Source of the DNA: Agromyces aurantiacus
Lineage (GTDB): Bacteria; Actinomycetota; Actinomycetes; Actinomycetales; Microbacteriaceae
Direction of reading: 5' to 3'
Length of the DNA stretch: 64,000 nucleotides
Assembly (NCBI RefSeq): GCF_016907355.1
Contig: NZ_JAFBBW010000001.1
Coordinates: 2,852,001-2,916,000, forward strand
In this document: piece by piece, positions 24,712 to 33,569 of the stretch
How the letters are laid out: each line of letters starts with the position of its first letter
How positions within the stretch are numbered: position 1 is the first letter of the stretch
Notes under the pieces: model-generated
Database searches by the model: none
What the model saw: only the letters and a program-made list of their open reading frames with translations
Told to the model about the DNA's origin: nothing
Translations under genes and position numbers: made by a program

Positions 24712-25380
24712 TCAGACCTCGGTGCCGTAGTCGAGGAACACGGTCTCGCCCTCGCCCTGCAGCCGGATGTCGAAACGGTACGAGCCCGGGCCGTCGGCCT
24801 GCGCGACGAGCGTGCCGCGGCGCGACTCGTCGACGCGCGCGAGCAGCGGGTCGGACGCGTTCGCCGCGGCCTCGTCGGCGAAGTAGGCGCGCGTGAACAG
24901 GTGGTGCGTCACCCCGCGCGCGAACACCGTCACGAGCAGGTAGGGCGCCGAGCCCGCCCGGGCGGCACCCGGCTTGATCGTCGTGAAGGCGTAGTGCCCG
25001 GCGCGATCGACCGCCGCGCGGCCGAAGCCCGCGAACCCGTGCGCGTCGCGGTCGAACGACCCGCGCTCGGTCGACGGCCGGCCCGCGGCATCCGCGCCCC
25101 AGATCTCGACGATCGCATCGGGGATCGGGTCCCCCGCGCCGTCGGAGACCGTGCCGTGCAGCCGGATCGCGTCGGGCAGCCACGGCGCGCGCACGTCGGG
25201 CCCGCCGGCATAGGGCAGCGCGTAGCCGAAGAACGGGCCCACGGTCTGCGAGGGCGTCTGGCCGAGCCCGCCGCGGTGGGCGCCGGGATGCGGCGCGTGC
25301 GAACCGGGCAGGTCGGCGGCGTCGAACGCCTCGTCGTCGAAGTCGGGCCCGGTGGGGTCGGGCGGGGCGGTCTCAGGCAT
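24712..25380 (-). CDS. pcaG: Protocatechuate 3,4-dioxygenase, alpha subunit
   Basis: 222 aa. TPSQTVGPFFGYALPY is the characteristic alpha-subunit N-terminal motif; the C-terminal half carries the intradiol dioxygenase beta-sandwich (AIVEIWGAD, YAFTTIKPG). The catalytic iron ligands are supplied by the beta subunit. It overlaps the pcaH end by eight bases. The first 35 residues are acidic and His-rich, longer than in many homologues. Confidence 0.9.
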   Translation of the reverse strand: MPETAPPDPTGPDFDDEAFDAADLPGSHAPHPGAHRGGLGQTPSQTVGPFFGYALPYAGGPDVRAPWLPDAIRLHGTVSDGAGDPIPDAIVEIWGADAAGRPSTERGSFDRDAHGFAGFGRAAVDRAGHYAFTTIKPGAARAGSAPYLLVTVFARGVTHHLFTRAYFADEAAANASDPLLARVDESRRGTLVAQADGPGSYRFDIRLQGEGETVFLDYGTEV

Positions 25381-26170
25381 GGTCGGCGTCCTCCGGCTCC
25401 ATCCAGGTCGACTTCGGTCCGGTGAGCACGACGTCCCACCGGTAGCCGATCGCCCACTCGGGCTCGCTCACGTCGTGGTCGTACGTCGCGACGAGCCGCT
25501 CGCGCGCGGCCGGGTCGACGATCGACTGGTAGATCGGGTCGAGCGCGAAGAGCGGGTCGCCCGGGAAGTACATCTGCGTGATCAGGCGCTGCGTGAAGGC
25601 CGACCCGAAGAACGAGAAGTGGATGTGCGCGGGGCGCCACGCGTTGCGGTGGTTCTTCCACGGGTACGCGCCCGGCTTGATGGTCGTGATCCGGTACGAG
25701 CCGTCGTCGCCCGTGATGACCCGGCCGACGCCCGTGAAGTTCGGGTCGAGCGGCGCGGGATGCTGGTCGCGCTTGTGCACGTACCGGCCCGACGCGTTGG
25801 CCTGCCAGATCTCGATGAGCTGGTTGCGTACGGGGCGACCTTCGCCGTCGAGCACGCGGCCCGTCACGATGATCCGCTCGCCGAGCGGCTCGCCCGTGTG
25901 CTGGATGGTGAGGTCGGCCTCCTCTGCCGCGACGTCGGTGTGGCCGAACGCGGGCGAGACGAGCTCGATCTCCTCGGGGTCGGCGCGCACGAGCTCGTGC
26001 GTGGGATGGCGCAGCACCGTCGAGCGGTAGGGCGCGAAGTCGCGGCGGGGGTGGGCGGCGAGCGCGCGGCCCGCGGAGGCCGCGGCATCCACCTCGCTAC
26101 GATGCCGTTCGGCGATCTCGTCGCTGACCTGCCGCTGCGTCGTCTGGGGCTGGGGTGCGGGTCGTTGCAT
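25373..26170 (-). CDS. pcaH: Protocatechuate 3,4-dioxygenase, beta subunit
   Basis: 265 aa. The four Fe(III) ligands are visible in order: Tyr in GRYVHKRDQH, Tyr in GAYPWKNH, and two His in RPAHIHFSFFG. LIEIWQANASGRY is the conserved core. With PcaG it cleaves protocatechuate between the hydroxyls. ATG at 26170 is two bases downstream of the pobA stop. The ~50-residue basic N-terminus is typical of the beta subunit. Confidence 0.92.
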   Translation of the reverse strand: MQRPAPQPQTTQRQVSDEIAERHRSEVDAAASAGRALAAHPRRDFAPYRSTVLRHPTHELVRADPEEIELVSPAFGHTDVAAEEADLTIQHTGEPLGERIIVTGRVLDGEGRPVRNQLIEIWQANASGRYVHKRDQHPAPLDPNFTGVGRVITGDDGSYRITTIKPGAYPWKNHRNAWRPAHIHFSFFGSAFTQRLITQMYFPGDPLFALDPIYQSIVDPAARERLVATYDHDVSEPEWAIGYRWDVVLTGPKSTWMEPEDADHA

Positions 26171-26172
26171 GG

Positions 26173-27366
26173 TCACTCCGTCGTGAATGGGAGGCCGGCG
26201 TACTGCTCGGCGAGGCTCTGCATGGCGGCGCGCGAGCCGGTGACGTACTCGAGCTGGCCGACCTGGCTGCGGTAGCGGAACGCGCGCGCCGAGGCATCCG
26301 GGACCTCGTGGTGCACGTGCAGCATCTCGGTCATCCACTGCGAGAAGTGCTGCACCTTCCACTGGCGGGCGAGGGCGCGGTCGCTGTAGCGCTCGAGGCC
26401 CGAGTCGTCGCCGGCGCGGTGGTCCAGGATGGCGCGGGCCAGCAGCGCCACGTCGGCGATCGCCGAGTTCAGGCCCTTCGCGCCCGTCGGCGGCACGATG
26501 TGGCCCGCGTCGCCCGCGAGGAACATTCGCCCGTGCTGCATCGTCGAGACGACGAAGCTGCGCATGGGCGTGATCGACTTCTCGGTGATGGGGCCCTCGG
26601 TCAACTCCCACCCGTCGACGCCGAGGCGGGTCTGCAGCGCGTCCCAGATGCGCGCATCGCTCCAGTCGTCGATCGACTCGTCGGGCGCGACCTGCACGTA
26701 GAGGCGCGAGACCTCGAGCGATCGCATCGAGTGCATGCCGAAGCCGTCGCGGTGCAGCGCGTAGATGAGGTCGTCGGTCGAGGGCGGCACGTCGGCGAGG
26801 ATCCCGAGCCAGCCGAACGGGTAGCTGCGCTCGAAGGCCTCGATGCCGCCGGCCGGGATGCTGCGCCGGCACACGCCGTGGTAGCCGTCGGCGCCGACCA
26901 CGAAGTCGCACTCGAGCTCCTCGGTGACGCCGTCCTTCGTGTAGATGACCGTGGGGCGCGATCCCGTCACGCCGACCGGCTCGACGTCCTTCGCCTCGAA
27001 CACGACCTGCGAGCCGATGCGCTCGTGCCCGGCGAGCAGGTGCTTCACGAGCGCCTGCTGGCCGTAGACCGTCACGGTGCGCCCGACGAGGTCGAGGAAG
27101 TCGACGTGGTGGCGCTGGCCCTCGTACTGCAGGTAGATGCCGTGGTGGGTGAGGCCGCGCTCGCGGAGGTCGGCGTCGAGGCCGTGCTCGGCGAGCAGGT
27201 CGACCGAGCCCTGCTCGAGCACGCCGGCGCGGATGCGGCCGAGCACGTGCTCGCGGGTCTGGGCCTCGAGGATGACGAAGGGCACGCCGGCCTGCGCCAT
27301 GAGGTGGCCGAGCAGCAGGCCCGCTGGGCCCGCGCCGATGATGGCCACGGAGGTGGACTGTCGCAA
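26173..27366 (-). CDS. pobA: 4-hydroxybenzoate 3-monooxygenase
   Basis: 397 aa. VAIIGAGPAGLLLGHLM binds FAD; RIRAGVLEQGSVDLL and SYPFGWLGILAD are specific for the PobA family; GDAGHIVPPTGAKGLN is the GD motif region. It converts 4-hydroxybenzoate to protocatechuate with NAD(P)H and O2. The assigned start is TTG at 27366 because it gives the standard N-terminal length; a GTG six codons in is the alternative and neither has a strong ribosome site. It opens the leftward pca operon; an IclR-type palindrome lies upstream. Confidence 0.9.
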   Translation of the reverse strand: MRQSTSVAIIGAGPAGLLLGHLMAQAGVPFVILEAQTREHVLGRIRAGVLEQGSVDLLAEHGLDADLRERGLTHHGIYLQYEGQRHHVDFLDLVGRTVTVYGQQALVKHLLAGHERIGSQVVFEAKDVEPVGVTGSRPTVIYTKDGVTEELECDFVVGADGYHGVCRRSIPAGGIEAFERSYPFGWLGILADVPPSTDDLIYALHRDGFGMHSMRSLEVSRLYVQVAPDESIDDWSDARIWDALQTRLGVDGWELTEGPITEKSITPMRSFVVSTMQHGRMFLAGDAGHIVPPTGAKGLNSAIADVALLARAILDHRAGDDSGLERYSDRALARQWKVQHFSQWMTEMLHVHHEVPDASARAFRYRSQVGQLEYVTGSRAAMQSLAEQYAGLPFTTE

Positions 27367-27437
27367 CGGTCTTCGCTTTCACGTCGTCGGGAAGGACGCG
27401 TCGAGCATCGCCCCTCCCGCCCGCCGCCGGCGCGGTA

Positions 27438-27454
27438 CTTCCGCCCAGCGGAAG
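27438..27454. promoter_or_regulatory. Palindromic operator upstream of pobA
   Basis: Perfect CTTCCGC-CCA-GCGGAAG (7-3-7), between the IclR-family stop (27458) and the pobA start. The symmetry and size suit the dimeric HTH of IclR proteins, and the adjacent gene encodes one. Confidence 0.6.
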
Positions 27455-27457
27455 CGA

Positions 27458-28222
27458 TCACTCCCCCGGTGCGCGGAAGCCGAGCGCCGAGGAGACGCCG
27501 CGCGCGGCCATCCGCACGCCGAGTGCGAACTGCGGCTCGCCGACCCGCTCGACGTGCGCGATGATCGACACCGCCGCGACGACCTCGCCGCTCGCGTCGC
27601 GCACCGGCGCCGCCACCGAGAAGGCGCCGACGGTGAGCTCCTCGACCGAGGTCGACAGGCCGAACGAGCGGATCTCGGCGAGCCGGCGGCGCAGCCCGCG
27701 CTCGTCGGTCAACGTGTTCGGCAGGTACCTCCGGGGGTTCGATGCGAGCACCTCGTCGAACACCTCGGTGGGCGCGTGCGCCAGGAGGACGAGGCCCACG
27801 CCGGTCGCGTGCAGCGGCAGGCGCGAGCCGACATCCGAGATCACCGGAACCGCGCCCGGACCGGACAGGCGCTCGAGGTAGATCGCACCGAGCCCGTCGC
27901 GCACCGCGAGGTGCACGTGCTCGCCCGTCGACTCGAGGAGGTCGCGCAGGTACGGCATGGCGATGCGCCGGAGCCGCAATGCGGTGGGCTGGCGAACGCC
28001 GAGCCGCCAGAGCCGCATGCCGACCCGGTACCGTCCGTCGTCGCCGCGCACGAGCCCGCCCCATTCGACCCACTCGCCGACGAGCCGGTGCGCCGTCGAG
28101 AGCGGCAGCCGCGCGCGCGACGCGATCTCGGAGAGGCTGAGGTCCTCGCGGCCGGCGAACGCGTCGGCGATCGCGAAGAGCTTCTCCGCCACCGAGCGCG
28201 AGTCCGCGCCGCCTCCCGCCAT
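27458..28222 (-). CDS. pcaR: IclR-family regulator of the pca/pob operon
   Basis: 254 aa from ATG 28222 (a GTG two codons earlier is possible). The N-terminal winged HTH (SRSVAEKLFAIADAFAG, LSLSEIASRARLPLSTAHRL) is followed by the IclR effector domain (HVHLAVRDGLGAIYLERL, PLHATGVGLVLLA). Members next to pob/pca genes usually sense protocatechuate or 4-hydroxybenzoate. It is co-oriented with pobA and divergent from the VOC dioxygenase. The gene symbol is by context only. Confidence 0.82.
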   Translation of the reverse strand: MAGGGADSRSVAEKLFAIADAFAGREDLSLSEIASRARLPLSTAHRLVGEWVEWGGLVRGDDGRYRVGMRLWRLGVRQPTALRLRRIAMPYLRDLLESTGEHVHLAVRDGLGAIYLERLSGPGAVPVISDVGSRLPLHATGVGLVLLAHAPTEVFDEVLASNPRRYLPNTLTDERGLRRRLAEIRSFGLSTSVEELTVGAFSVAAPVRDASGEVVAAVSIIAHVERVGEPQFALGVRMAARGVSSALGFRAPGE

Positions 28223-28387
28223 GCGCACATGCTAGCCCCGGGCCACCCATATCAGCCCCAGCGATGGTCGGCATCAAGAGATTCGGCTTCCCTGATACCT
28301 CGGGACCGCCGACAGTGGAACCGTGCCCCCGATCGGCACCCAGAACCACGCGGTCGTCATCACCGCACTCCGACCGAAGGATCGACG

Positions 28388-29410
28388 ATGATCAAACTCC
28401 TCTCCCACCTCTCCTACCTCGAGATCGCGGCGCCCGACGTCGAGGCCTCCGTCCGCTTCTACGAGGAGCAGGTCGGGCTTCGGGTGCAGTCGCGCGCGAA
28501 CGGCAAGGTCTACCTGCGCTCGTGGGGCGACTACTACAACTACTCGCTCGTCATCGCCGAGGGTCCCGAGCCCGCGCTGAACGTCATGGCCTGGCGCACC
28601 TCGAGCCCCGAGGCGCTCGACGAGGCGGCCACGCGCATCGAGGACGCCGGCGTCACCGGCGAGTGGATCGACGAGGGCCACGGGCACGGTCGCTCGTACC
28701 GCTTCACCGGACCGTGGGGCCACACGATGGAGCTGTTCTGGGACGTCGAGAAGTACGTCGCACCCGAGGAGTTCCGCTCGGTCTTCCCCGACCGCCCCGA
28801 GAAGCGCACGCAGCACGCCGTGGGCCCGCGCCAGCTCGACCACGTCACGGTCGCCGCGTCCGACGTGCGCGCGTTCACCGAGTGGTACCGCGACGTGCTC
28901 GGCTTCCGCATCATGGCCTACACGACCCTCGACGACTACCCCGTGACGGTCTTCGGCGTGATCACCACGAACGAGAAGTCGCACGACCTCGGCGTCGTCC
29001 TCGACAGCTCCGACCGCCCCGGCCGCGTGAACCACTTCGCGTTCTGGGTCGACTCGCGCGAGGAGCTGCTCCAGGCCGCCGACGTGCTCATGGAGCGCGG
29101 CACCCACATCGAGTACGGGCCGTCGATCCACGGCGTGGGCGAGCAGAGCTTCCTCTACTTCCGCGACCCGAGCGGCATGCGCATCGAGTGGAACACGGGC
29201 GGGTACCGCAACTACGTGCCCGACTGGGAGCCCGGCGAGTGGAAGCCGTCCACCGGCTCGAACAACCTCTACCGCAACGGCGCCATGCCGATGTCGATGA
29301 CCGAGTCGTTCCCGCCGGACCCCGGCAAGCCCACCGCGACCGAGGAGGGCATCGTGCCCGGCACCGAGGAGGCGATCCTCAACCCCTACGCCGTGCAGGG
29401 ACGCGGCTGA
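28388..29410 (+). CDS. Extradiol ring-cleavage dioxygenase (VOC family)
   Basis: 340 aa with two vicinal-oxygen-chelate modules: residues 1-about 125 and 150-about 285. The Fe(II)/Mn(II) ligands of type I extradiol dioxygenases are visible: His in RQLDHVTVAA, His in VNHFAFWVDS and Glu in PSGMRIEWNTGGY. The ATG follows GAAGGA at eight bases. It is related to catechol 2,3- and homoprotocatechuate 2,3-dioxygenases, but the C-terminus (ending TEEAILNPYAVQGRG) is distinctive. It stands alone, divergent from the IclR gene, with double terminators behind it. It may supply the meta-cleavage step missing from the 12.6-18 kb operon. Confidence 0.83.
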   Translation: MIKLLSHLSYLEIAAPDVEASVRFYEEQVGLRVQSRANGKVYLRSWGDYYNYSLVIAEGPEPALNVMAWRTSSPEALDEAATRIEDAGVTGEWIDEGHGHGRSYRFTGPWGHTMELFWDVEKYVAPEEFRSVFPDRPEKRTQHAVGPRQLDHVTVAASDVRAFTEWYRDVLGFRIMAYTTLDDYPVTVFGVITTNEKSHDLGVVLDSSDRPGRVNHFAFWVDSREELLQAADVLMERGTHIEYGPSIHGVGEQSFLYFRDPSGMRIEWNTGGYRNYVPDWEPGEWKPSTGSNNLYRNGAMPMSMTESFPPDPGKPTATEEGIVPGTEEAILNPYAVQGRG

Positions 29411-29418
29411 GACGTGCA

Positions 29419-29449
29419 CGGCCCGGCCGGTGTCCTCCCGGCCGGGCCG
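29419..29449 (+). terminator. Hairpin terminator 1 after the dioxygenase gene
   Basis: Perfect 12-bp stem (CGGCCCGGCCGG pairing with its complement) around a 7-base loop, nine bases after the stop. No U-tract, as is usual in very GC-rich actinobacteria. Confidence 0.75.
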
Positions 29450-29462
29450 GGCGCAGCGCGAA

Positions 29463-29501
29463 CGGCGGATGCCGCGGGTGTGGAGCCCGCGGCATCCGCC
29501 G
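29463..29501. terminator. Hairpin terminator 2 (16-bp perfect stem)
   Basis: CGGCGGATGCCGCGGG pairs perfectly with its inverted copy around loop TGTGGAG. It lies between convergent genes and can serve both. The stem is built from the GGATGCCGCGG word that recurs through the window. Confidence 0.8.
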
Positions 29502-29521
29502 TCGTCATGCGGTCGTCTGCC

Positions 29522-29884
29522 TCAGCCGCGGAAGAACTCGTTCGCGCGCTGCGAGAACAGCAGCACCAGGCCGATGATCGCCAGCACCGCCGCGATGAGC
29601 GCCGACCACAACTGGGACGGCGACGCGAACATCGTGATGATCGCCGAGACCAGGTTGAGGACGAACACGATCGCCACGACGACGCGCGCCGCGTTGTTGC
29701 CGCGGAAGAGGCCGAGGCTCACGATGATCGTGATGGCGCCGATGAGGATGGCGACCCAGGCCAGGGTCGCGCCGCCGGCCGCCCCTCCCAGCAGGATCAG
29801 GATGCCGGTGAGGATCTGGAAGAACCCCGAGATCCACGCGAGCACCGCGACCAGGGTCACGCCACCGGGACGGGGACCGCTCAT
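29522..29884 (-). CDS. Small four-helix membrane protein
   Basis: 120 aa. Four hydrophobic segments fill almost the whole chain (about 8-30, 36-58, 63-87 and 92-112), with SGPRPGG at the N-terminus and a charged RANEFFRG tail. It resembles short actinobacterial integral-membrane proteins of unknown function. ATG at 29884 follows GAAGGAG. It is probably monocistronic, ending at the shared terminator. Confidence 0.8.
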   Translation of the reverse strand: MSGPRPGGVTLVAVLAWISGFFQILTGILILLGGAAGGATLAWVAILIGAITIIVSLGLFRGNNAARVVVAIVFVLNLVSAIITMFASPSQLWSALIAAVLAIIGLVLLFSQRANEFFRG

Positions 29885-30014
29885 GATGAACTCCTTCGCT
29901 CATGCCGATCGGGCTGGCCACACGCTACTCGCGAACGACCGCGCGGGGCGCGAGACACGACGACGACCCTCCTGAGTCGGCCGGCCGGGTCCGTGACGCA
30001 TCCGGGTGCGCACG

Positions 30015-32513
30015 TCAGATGAAGAGCGTCGTGCCGGACTTCTCCGCCTCTCCGAGGAAGGTCGCGACGCCGCCGAACTCGATCCCGTCGATGAGGTCGG
30101 AATCGGCGATGCCCAGCAGGTCCATCGTCATCGTGCAGGCGATCAGCCGGGCACCGCCCTCCAGGGCCGCAGTCATCAACTCGGGCACCGACTGGACCTC
30201 GTGCTCCTTCATGACGTGCTTGATCATGGCGGGTCCGGCGCCGGCCATGTTCATCTGCGAGAGCGGCAGCCGATCCGGCCCGGACGGCATCATCAGGCCC
30301 ATCATCCGCTCGAGGGCGCCGTGGTCGCGCTTCGGGGCGTGATCGCGCCGCAGCGCGTTGAGGCCCCAGAACGTGAAGAACATCGACACCCGCTGCCCCA
30401 TGGCGAGCGCCCCGTTGGCGATGATGAACGCCGCCAGCATCTTGTCGAGGTCGCCGGAGAAGATCACGAAGGACGTCTGGTTCGTCCGCGCGGCGAGCAC
30501 GGCCGTGCCCGCGGCAGGTGCCGCGCCACCCTTGCGGAACGCGGCGACGTAGCCCGGACCCTCGGGCGTCATCGAGAGCAGCTCGTGCCCGTGGCTCGCC
30601 GCCCACGCCGGGCCGTCGCTGACGAAGCCGGGATCCGAGACGTGGACGACGACCTCGTCGCCCGGCACCAGCTCGGCCATCGTGCTCGAGAGGCGCATGA
30701 TCGGGCCCGGGCACGCGAGGCCCGTGCAATCGAGATCGACGCTTCGGCCCGTCCCCTTCGCCGCGGCGATGAGGTCCACCGCCTCGGCGTACGCGATCTC
30801 CGGCGCGGGGGCGGCGGTCGACGCGGGTTCGACCTCGTGCCGGTAACGGAAGGTGTTCGACCCGCCCGAGAGGGTCGCGACGTCCGCGAAGCCCCGCTGC
30901 ACGAGGATCCGGTACGCGAGGTAGCTGCGGAATCCCACCGCGCAGTAGAGGCGCACCGGCGCCGACCGGTCCCATCCTCGGCTCGCCTCGCGGAGCGTCG
31001 CGAGCGGCACGTTCTCGGCCCCCGGGATGTGCCAGATCTCGAACTCCTCCGGCGTGCGGACATCGATGAGCCGGGTGCCCTCGACCGCGGCGGGCCAGTC
31101 CGTCGCGTACCAGAGCACCAGGTCGCCCTGCAGCACGTTGCTCGCGACGAAGCCCGCCATGTTCACGGGGTCCTTCGCCGACCCGAAGGGCGGCGCGTAG
31201 GCGAGTTCGAGCTGCTCGAGGTCGTGCACCGTCCCGCCCAGCCGGATCACGGTCGCGAGCACGTCCAGCCGCTTGTCGACGCCGTCGAACCCGGCGGCCT
31301 GCGCTCCGAGCAGGCGCCCCGAGCCGGGCGCGAAGAGCAGCTTCAGGTGCATCTGGGCCGTGCCCGGATAGTAGCCCGCATGCCCGGACGGATGGATGTG
31401 GACGGCCCGGTACTCGATGCCCTCGTCGCGGAGCTGGCGCTCGGTGGCGCCGGTTCCGCCCGCGACCATGTCGAAGACCTTCACGATCGACGTGCCCTGC
31501 GTCGAGCGGTACTCGGTGTCGCGCCCGCAGATGTTCTCGGCGGCCACGCGCGCCTCGCGGTTCGCGGGCCCCGCGAGCGGCGTGATCCACGAACCGGGCA
31601 GCACGGTGTGCGGAGTCTCCACCGCGTCGCCCGCCGCCCAGATCGACGGATCCGACGTGCGCATGTGCGTGTCGACGCGGATGCCTCCGCGCGGGCCGAG
31701 CTCGAGGCCGGCCGCCGTCGCCAGTCCCACGTTCGGACGCACGCCCGCGGACAGGATGACGAGGTCGGCGTCGACGAACACGTTGCTCTGCAACTCGACG
31801 GTGAGGCCGCCACCCGGTCGCTGCGAGAACGCGGCGGCCGCCGTGGAGAGGTGCAGGTGGACCCCGCGACTGCGCAGGTGCTGCTCGACCGGGACCGACA
31901 CCTCCTTGTCGAGCGGCGGGAGGATCTGGTCGGCCATCTCGACGACGGTGACGGACGCACCGCGGTGCTGCAGGTTCTCGGCCATCTCCACGCCGATGTA
32001 CCCGGCGCCGATGACGACCGCCCGCACGGGCGTGCCGGTGCGGGCGGGGCCGGATGCCGCGGCATCGAGCGCGGCGTCCAGTTGCGCCTTGATCGCATCC
32101 ATGTCGGCGATGTTGCGCAGCACGTGCACGCCCGGCAGGTCGATGCCCGGAAGGGGCGGACGGATCGGATCGGCGCCCGGACACAGCGCGAGCCGGTCGT
32201 ACGACTCGACGTACTCGCGACCGCTGGCGAGCTCGCGCACCGTGACGGACTTCGCGCCGCGGTCGAGCGCGATCACCTCCGACCCGACCCTGACGTCGAT
32301 GTCGAGCGTCTCGCGCAGGCTCTCGGGCGTCTGCAGGAGCAGGCGACTGCGATCGGAGATCACTTCGCCGATGTGGTACGGCAGGCCGCAGTTCGCGAAC
32401 GAGACGTGGCCGCCCTTCTCGAGGACGACGATCTCAGCCGACTCGTCGAGGCGGCGCGCCCGCGCGGCGACCGACGCCCCTCCGGCGACCCCTCCGACGA
32501 CGACGATCTTCAT
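30015..32513 (-). CDS. CoA-disulfide reductase-like flavoprotein fused to rhodanese, TusA and DsrE domains
   Basis: 832 aa, four modules. Residues 1-about 450 are a pyridine nucleotide-disulfide oxidoreductase of the CoA-disulfide/persulfide reductase type, with the active Cys42 in SFANCGLPY and a second Rossmann motif VVIGAGYIGVEMAEN. About 465-560 is rhodanese (LIDVRTPEEFEIWHIPGAENVPL; Cys in YCAVGFRS). About 590-665 is TusA (DCTGLACPGPIM). About 680-832 is DsrE/F-like, with Cys in ACTMTMDLLG. The set can reduce persulfides and relay sulfane sulfur within one chain. A sulfide:quinone oxidoreductase follows at 33570, supporting a sulfide/persulfide homeostasis role. Confidence 0.88.
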   Translation of the reverse strand: MKIVVVGGVAGGASVAARARRLDESAEIVVLEKGGHVSFANCGLPYHIGEVISDRSRLLLQTPESLRETLDIDVRVGSEVIALDRGAKSVTVRELASGREYVESYDRLALCPGADPIRPPLPGIDLPGVHVLRNIADMDAIKAQLDAALDAAASGPARTGTPVRAVVIGAGYIGVEMAENLQHRGASVTVVEMADQILPPLDKEVSVPVEQHLRSRGVHLHLSTAAAAFSQRPGGGLTVELQSNVFVDADLVILSAGVRPNVGLATAAGLELGPRGGIRVDTHMRTSDPSIWAAGDAVETPHTVLPGSWITPLAGPANREARVAAENICGRDTEYRSTQGTSIVKVFDMVAGGTGATERQLRDEGIEYRAVHIHPSGHAGYYPGTAQMHLKLLFAPGSGRLLGAQAAGFDGVDKRLDVLATVIRLGGTVHDLEQLELAYAPPFGSAKDPVNMAGFVASNVLQGDLVLWYATDWPAAVEGTRLIDVRTPEEFEIWHIPGAENVPLATLREASRGWDRSAPVRLYCAVGFRSYLAYRILVQRGFADVATLSGGSNTFRYRHEVEPASTAAPAPEIAYAEAVDLIAAAKGTGRSVDLDCTGLACPGPIMRLSSTMAELVPGDEVVVHVSDPGFVSDGPAWAASHGHELLSMTPEGPGYVAAFRKGGAAPAAGTAVLAARTNQTSFVIFSGDLDKMLAAFIIANGALAMGQRVSMFFTFWGLNALRRDHAPKRDHGALERMMGLMMPSGPDRLPLSQMNMAGAGPAMIKHVMKEHEVQSVPELMTAALEGGARLIACTMTMDLLGIADSDLIDGIEFGGVATFLGEAEKSGTTLFI

Positions 32514-32723
32514 GCTGGCATCCCTCCATGCGCGGGGCCGGGCGGGCGCGGTCGGCCGCCGATCGGCTCGGCGGCGTCCACGCTAGACCGGGACGAGCCT
32601 GCGCCCGCGGGCCATCGGTCCCGCGATCGTGGCGGCGCCCCGGTGTCCGCGCGGCGAGGTACCCTCCCATGGGCGTCGCGAGGCCTCGGGCCCGATGGTC
32701 CTCGGTCGCCGGGCACCGCGCGC

Positions 32724-33515
32724 TCACGCCAGCGACAGCACGAACGAGAGCACGAAGCCGGCCGCCGTGCTGAGCGCGACCGCGGGCCCGCCGTGCTCGA
32801 ACGCCTCGGGCATGAGCGTGTCGGCGAGTGAGGCGATCACGGCGCCGGCGGCGAACGCCAGCGGGAGCGAGATCGTCTCGGGATCGGTGTTCGCGAGCGG
32901 GCCGGCACCGAGCGGCACCGCCACGGCGGTGATGGCCGCGGCGAGCGCCCACATCCCGATGATCGATCCCGAGGAGCGTCCCTGCGCCTTCATCGACGCG
33001 GCGCCGACCAGCGCCTCTGGGAGGTTCGAGACGAAGATCGCGGCGAGCAGCGCGAGGCCGCCGGCGGTCTCGCCGAGCGAGACGCCGAGCGCGAGGTTCT
33101 CGGGCGCGCCGTCGAGCGAGACGGCGGCGAGCAGCGCCAGTCCCGCCGTGCCGCGCGTGGACGCGGACGTCGGGGGCCGCTCGGCGGCCGCGGCATCCGT
33201 GTCGAGCTTGACGCTGCCGGGTACCTCGTCGCTCGGCTTGGGGCGCGAACCGGCCTGCGCCCAGCGATCCAGCAGCGCGCTCAGGACGGTGAACACCAGC
33301 GCGCCGACGAGCAGACCGCCCGCCGCGCGGACGATGCCCCCTCGCTCGTACGCGTCCTGGAACAGCTCGAAGGTCAGCGCCGTGATCAAGGCGCCCGCGG
33401 CGAACGAGAGCATGATCGCCAGCAGGCGCTTGGGCAGCTGCCATCGCACGCCGATCAGCGCGCCGATGACCAACGAGCCGGACGCGATGATCCCGAACAG
33501 CAGGGCCGCCCACAT
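32724..33515 (-). CDS. ZIP-family metal transporter
   Basis: 263 aa, about 8 hydrophobic segments with a charged loop around residues 85-115. SLDGAPENLALGVSL and SNLPEALVGAASM correspond to the TM4/TM5 metal motifs of ZIP (HSxPEG and HxxPEG types), with His replaced by Asp or Asn, so selectivity may differ. It lies between two sulfur-related flavoproteins, with 210 bases (no ORF, GC-rich) on its downstream side; a functional link is not evident. Confidence 0.8.
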   Translation of the reverse strand: MWAALLFGIIASGSLVIGALIGVRWQLPKRLLAIMLSFAAGALITALTFELFQDAYERGGIVRAAGGLLVGALVFTVLSALLDRWAQAGSRPKPSDEVPGSVKLDTDAAAAERPPTSASTRGTAGLALLAAVSLDGAPENLALGVSLGETAGGLALLAAIFVSNLPEALVGAASMKAQGRSSGSIIGMWALAAAITAVAVPLGAGPLANTDPETISLPLAFAAGAVIASLADTLMPEAFEHGGPAVALSTAAGFVLSFVLSLA

Positions 33516-33569
33516 CCGTTCAGTGTCGGCTGTCGGTGGACGGCCGGCGAGGGGTTGACGCGAGATGCG

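Noticed and set aside
22189..25425. 1078-codon plus-strand open frame over pcaL, pcaB and pcaG
   Set aside because: Shadow frame with no motif; the minus strand carries catalytic signatures for every gene here.
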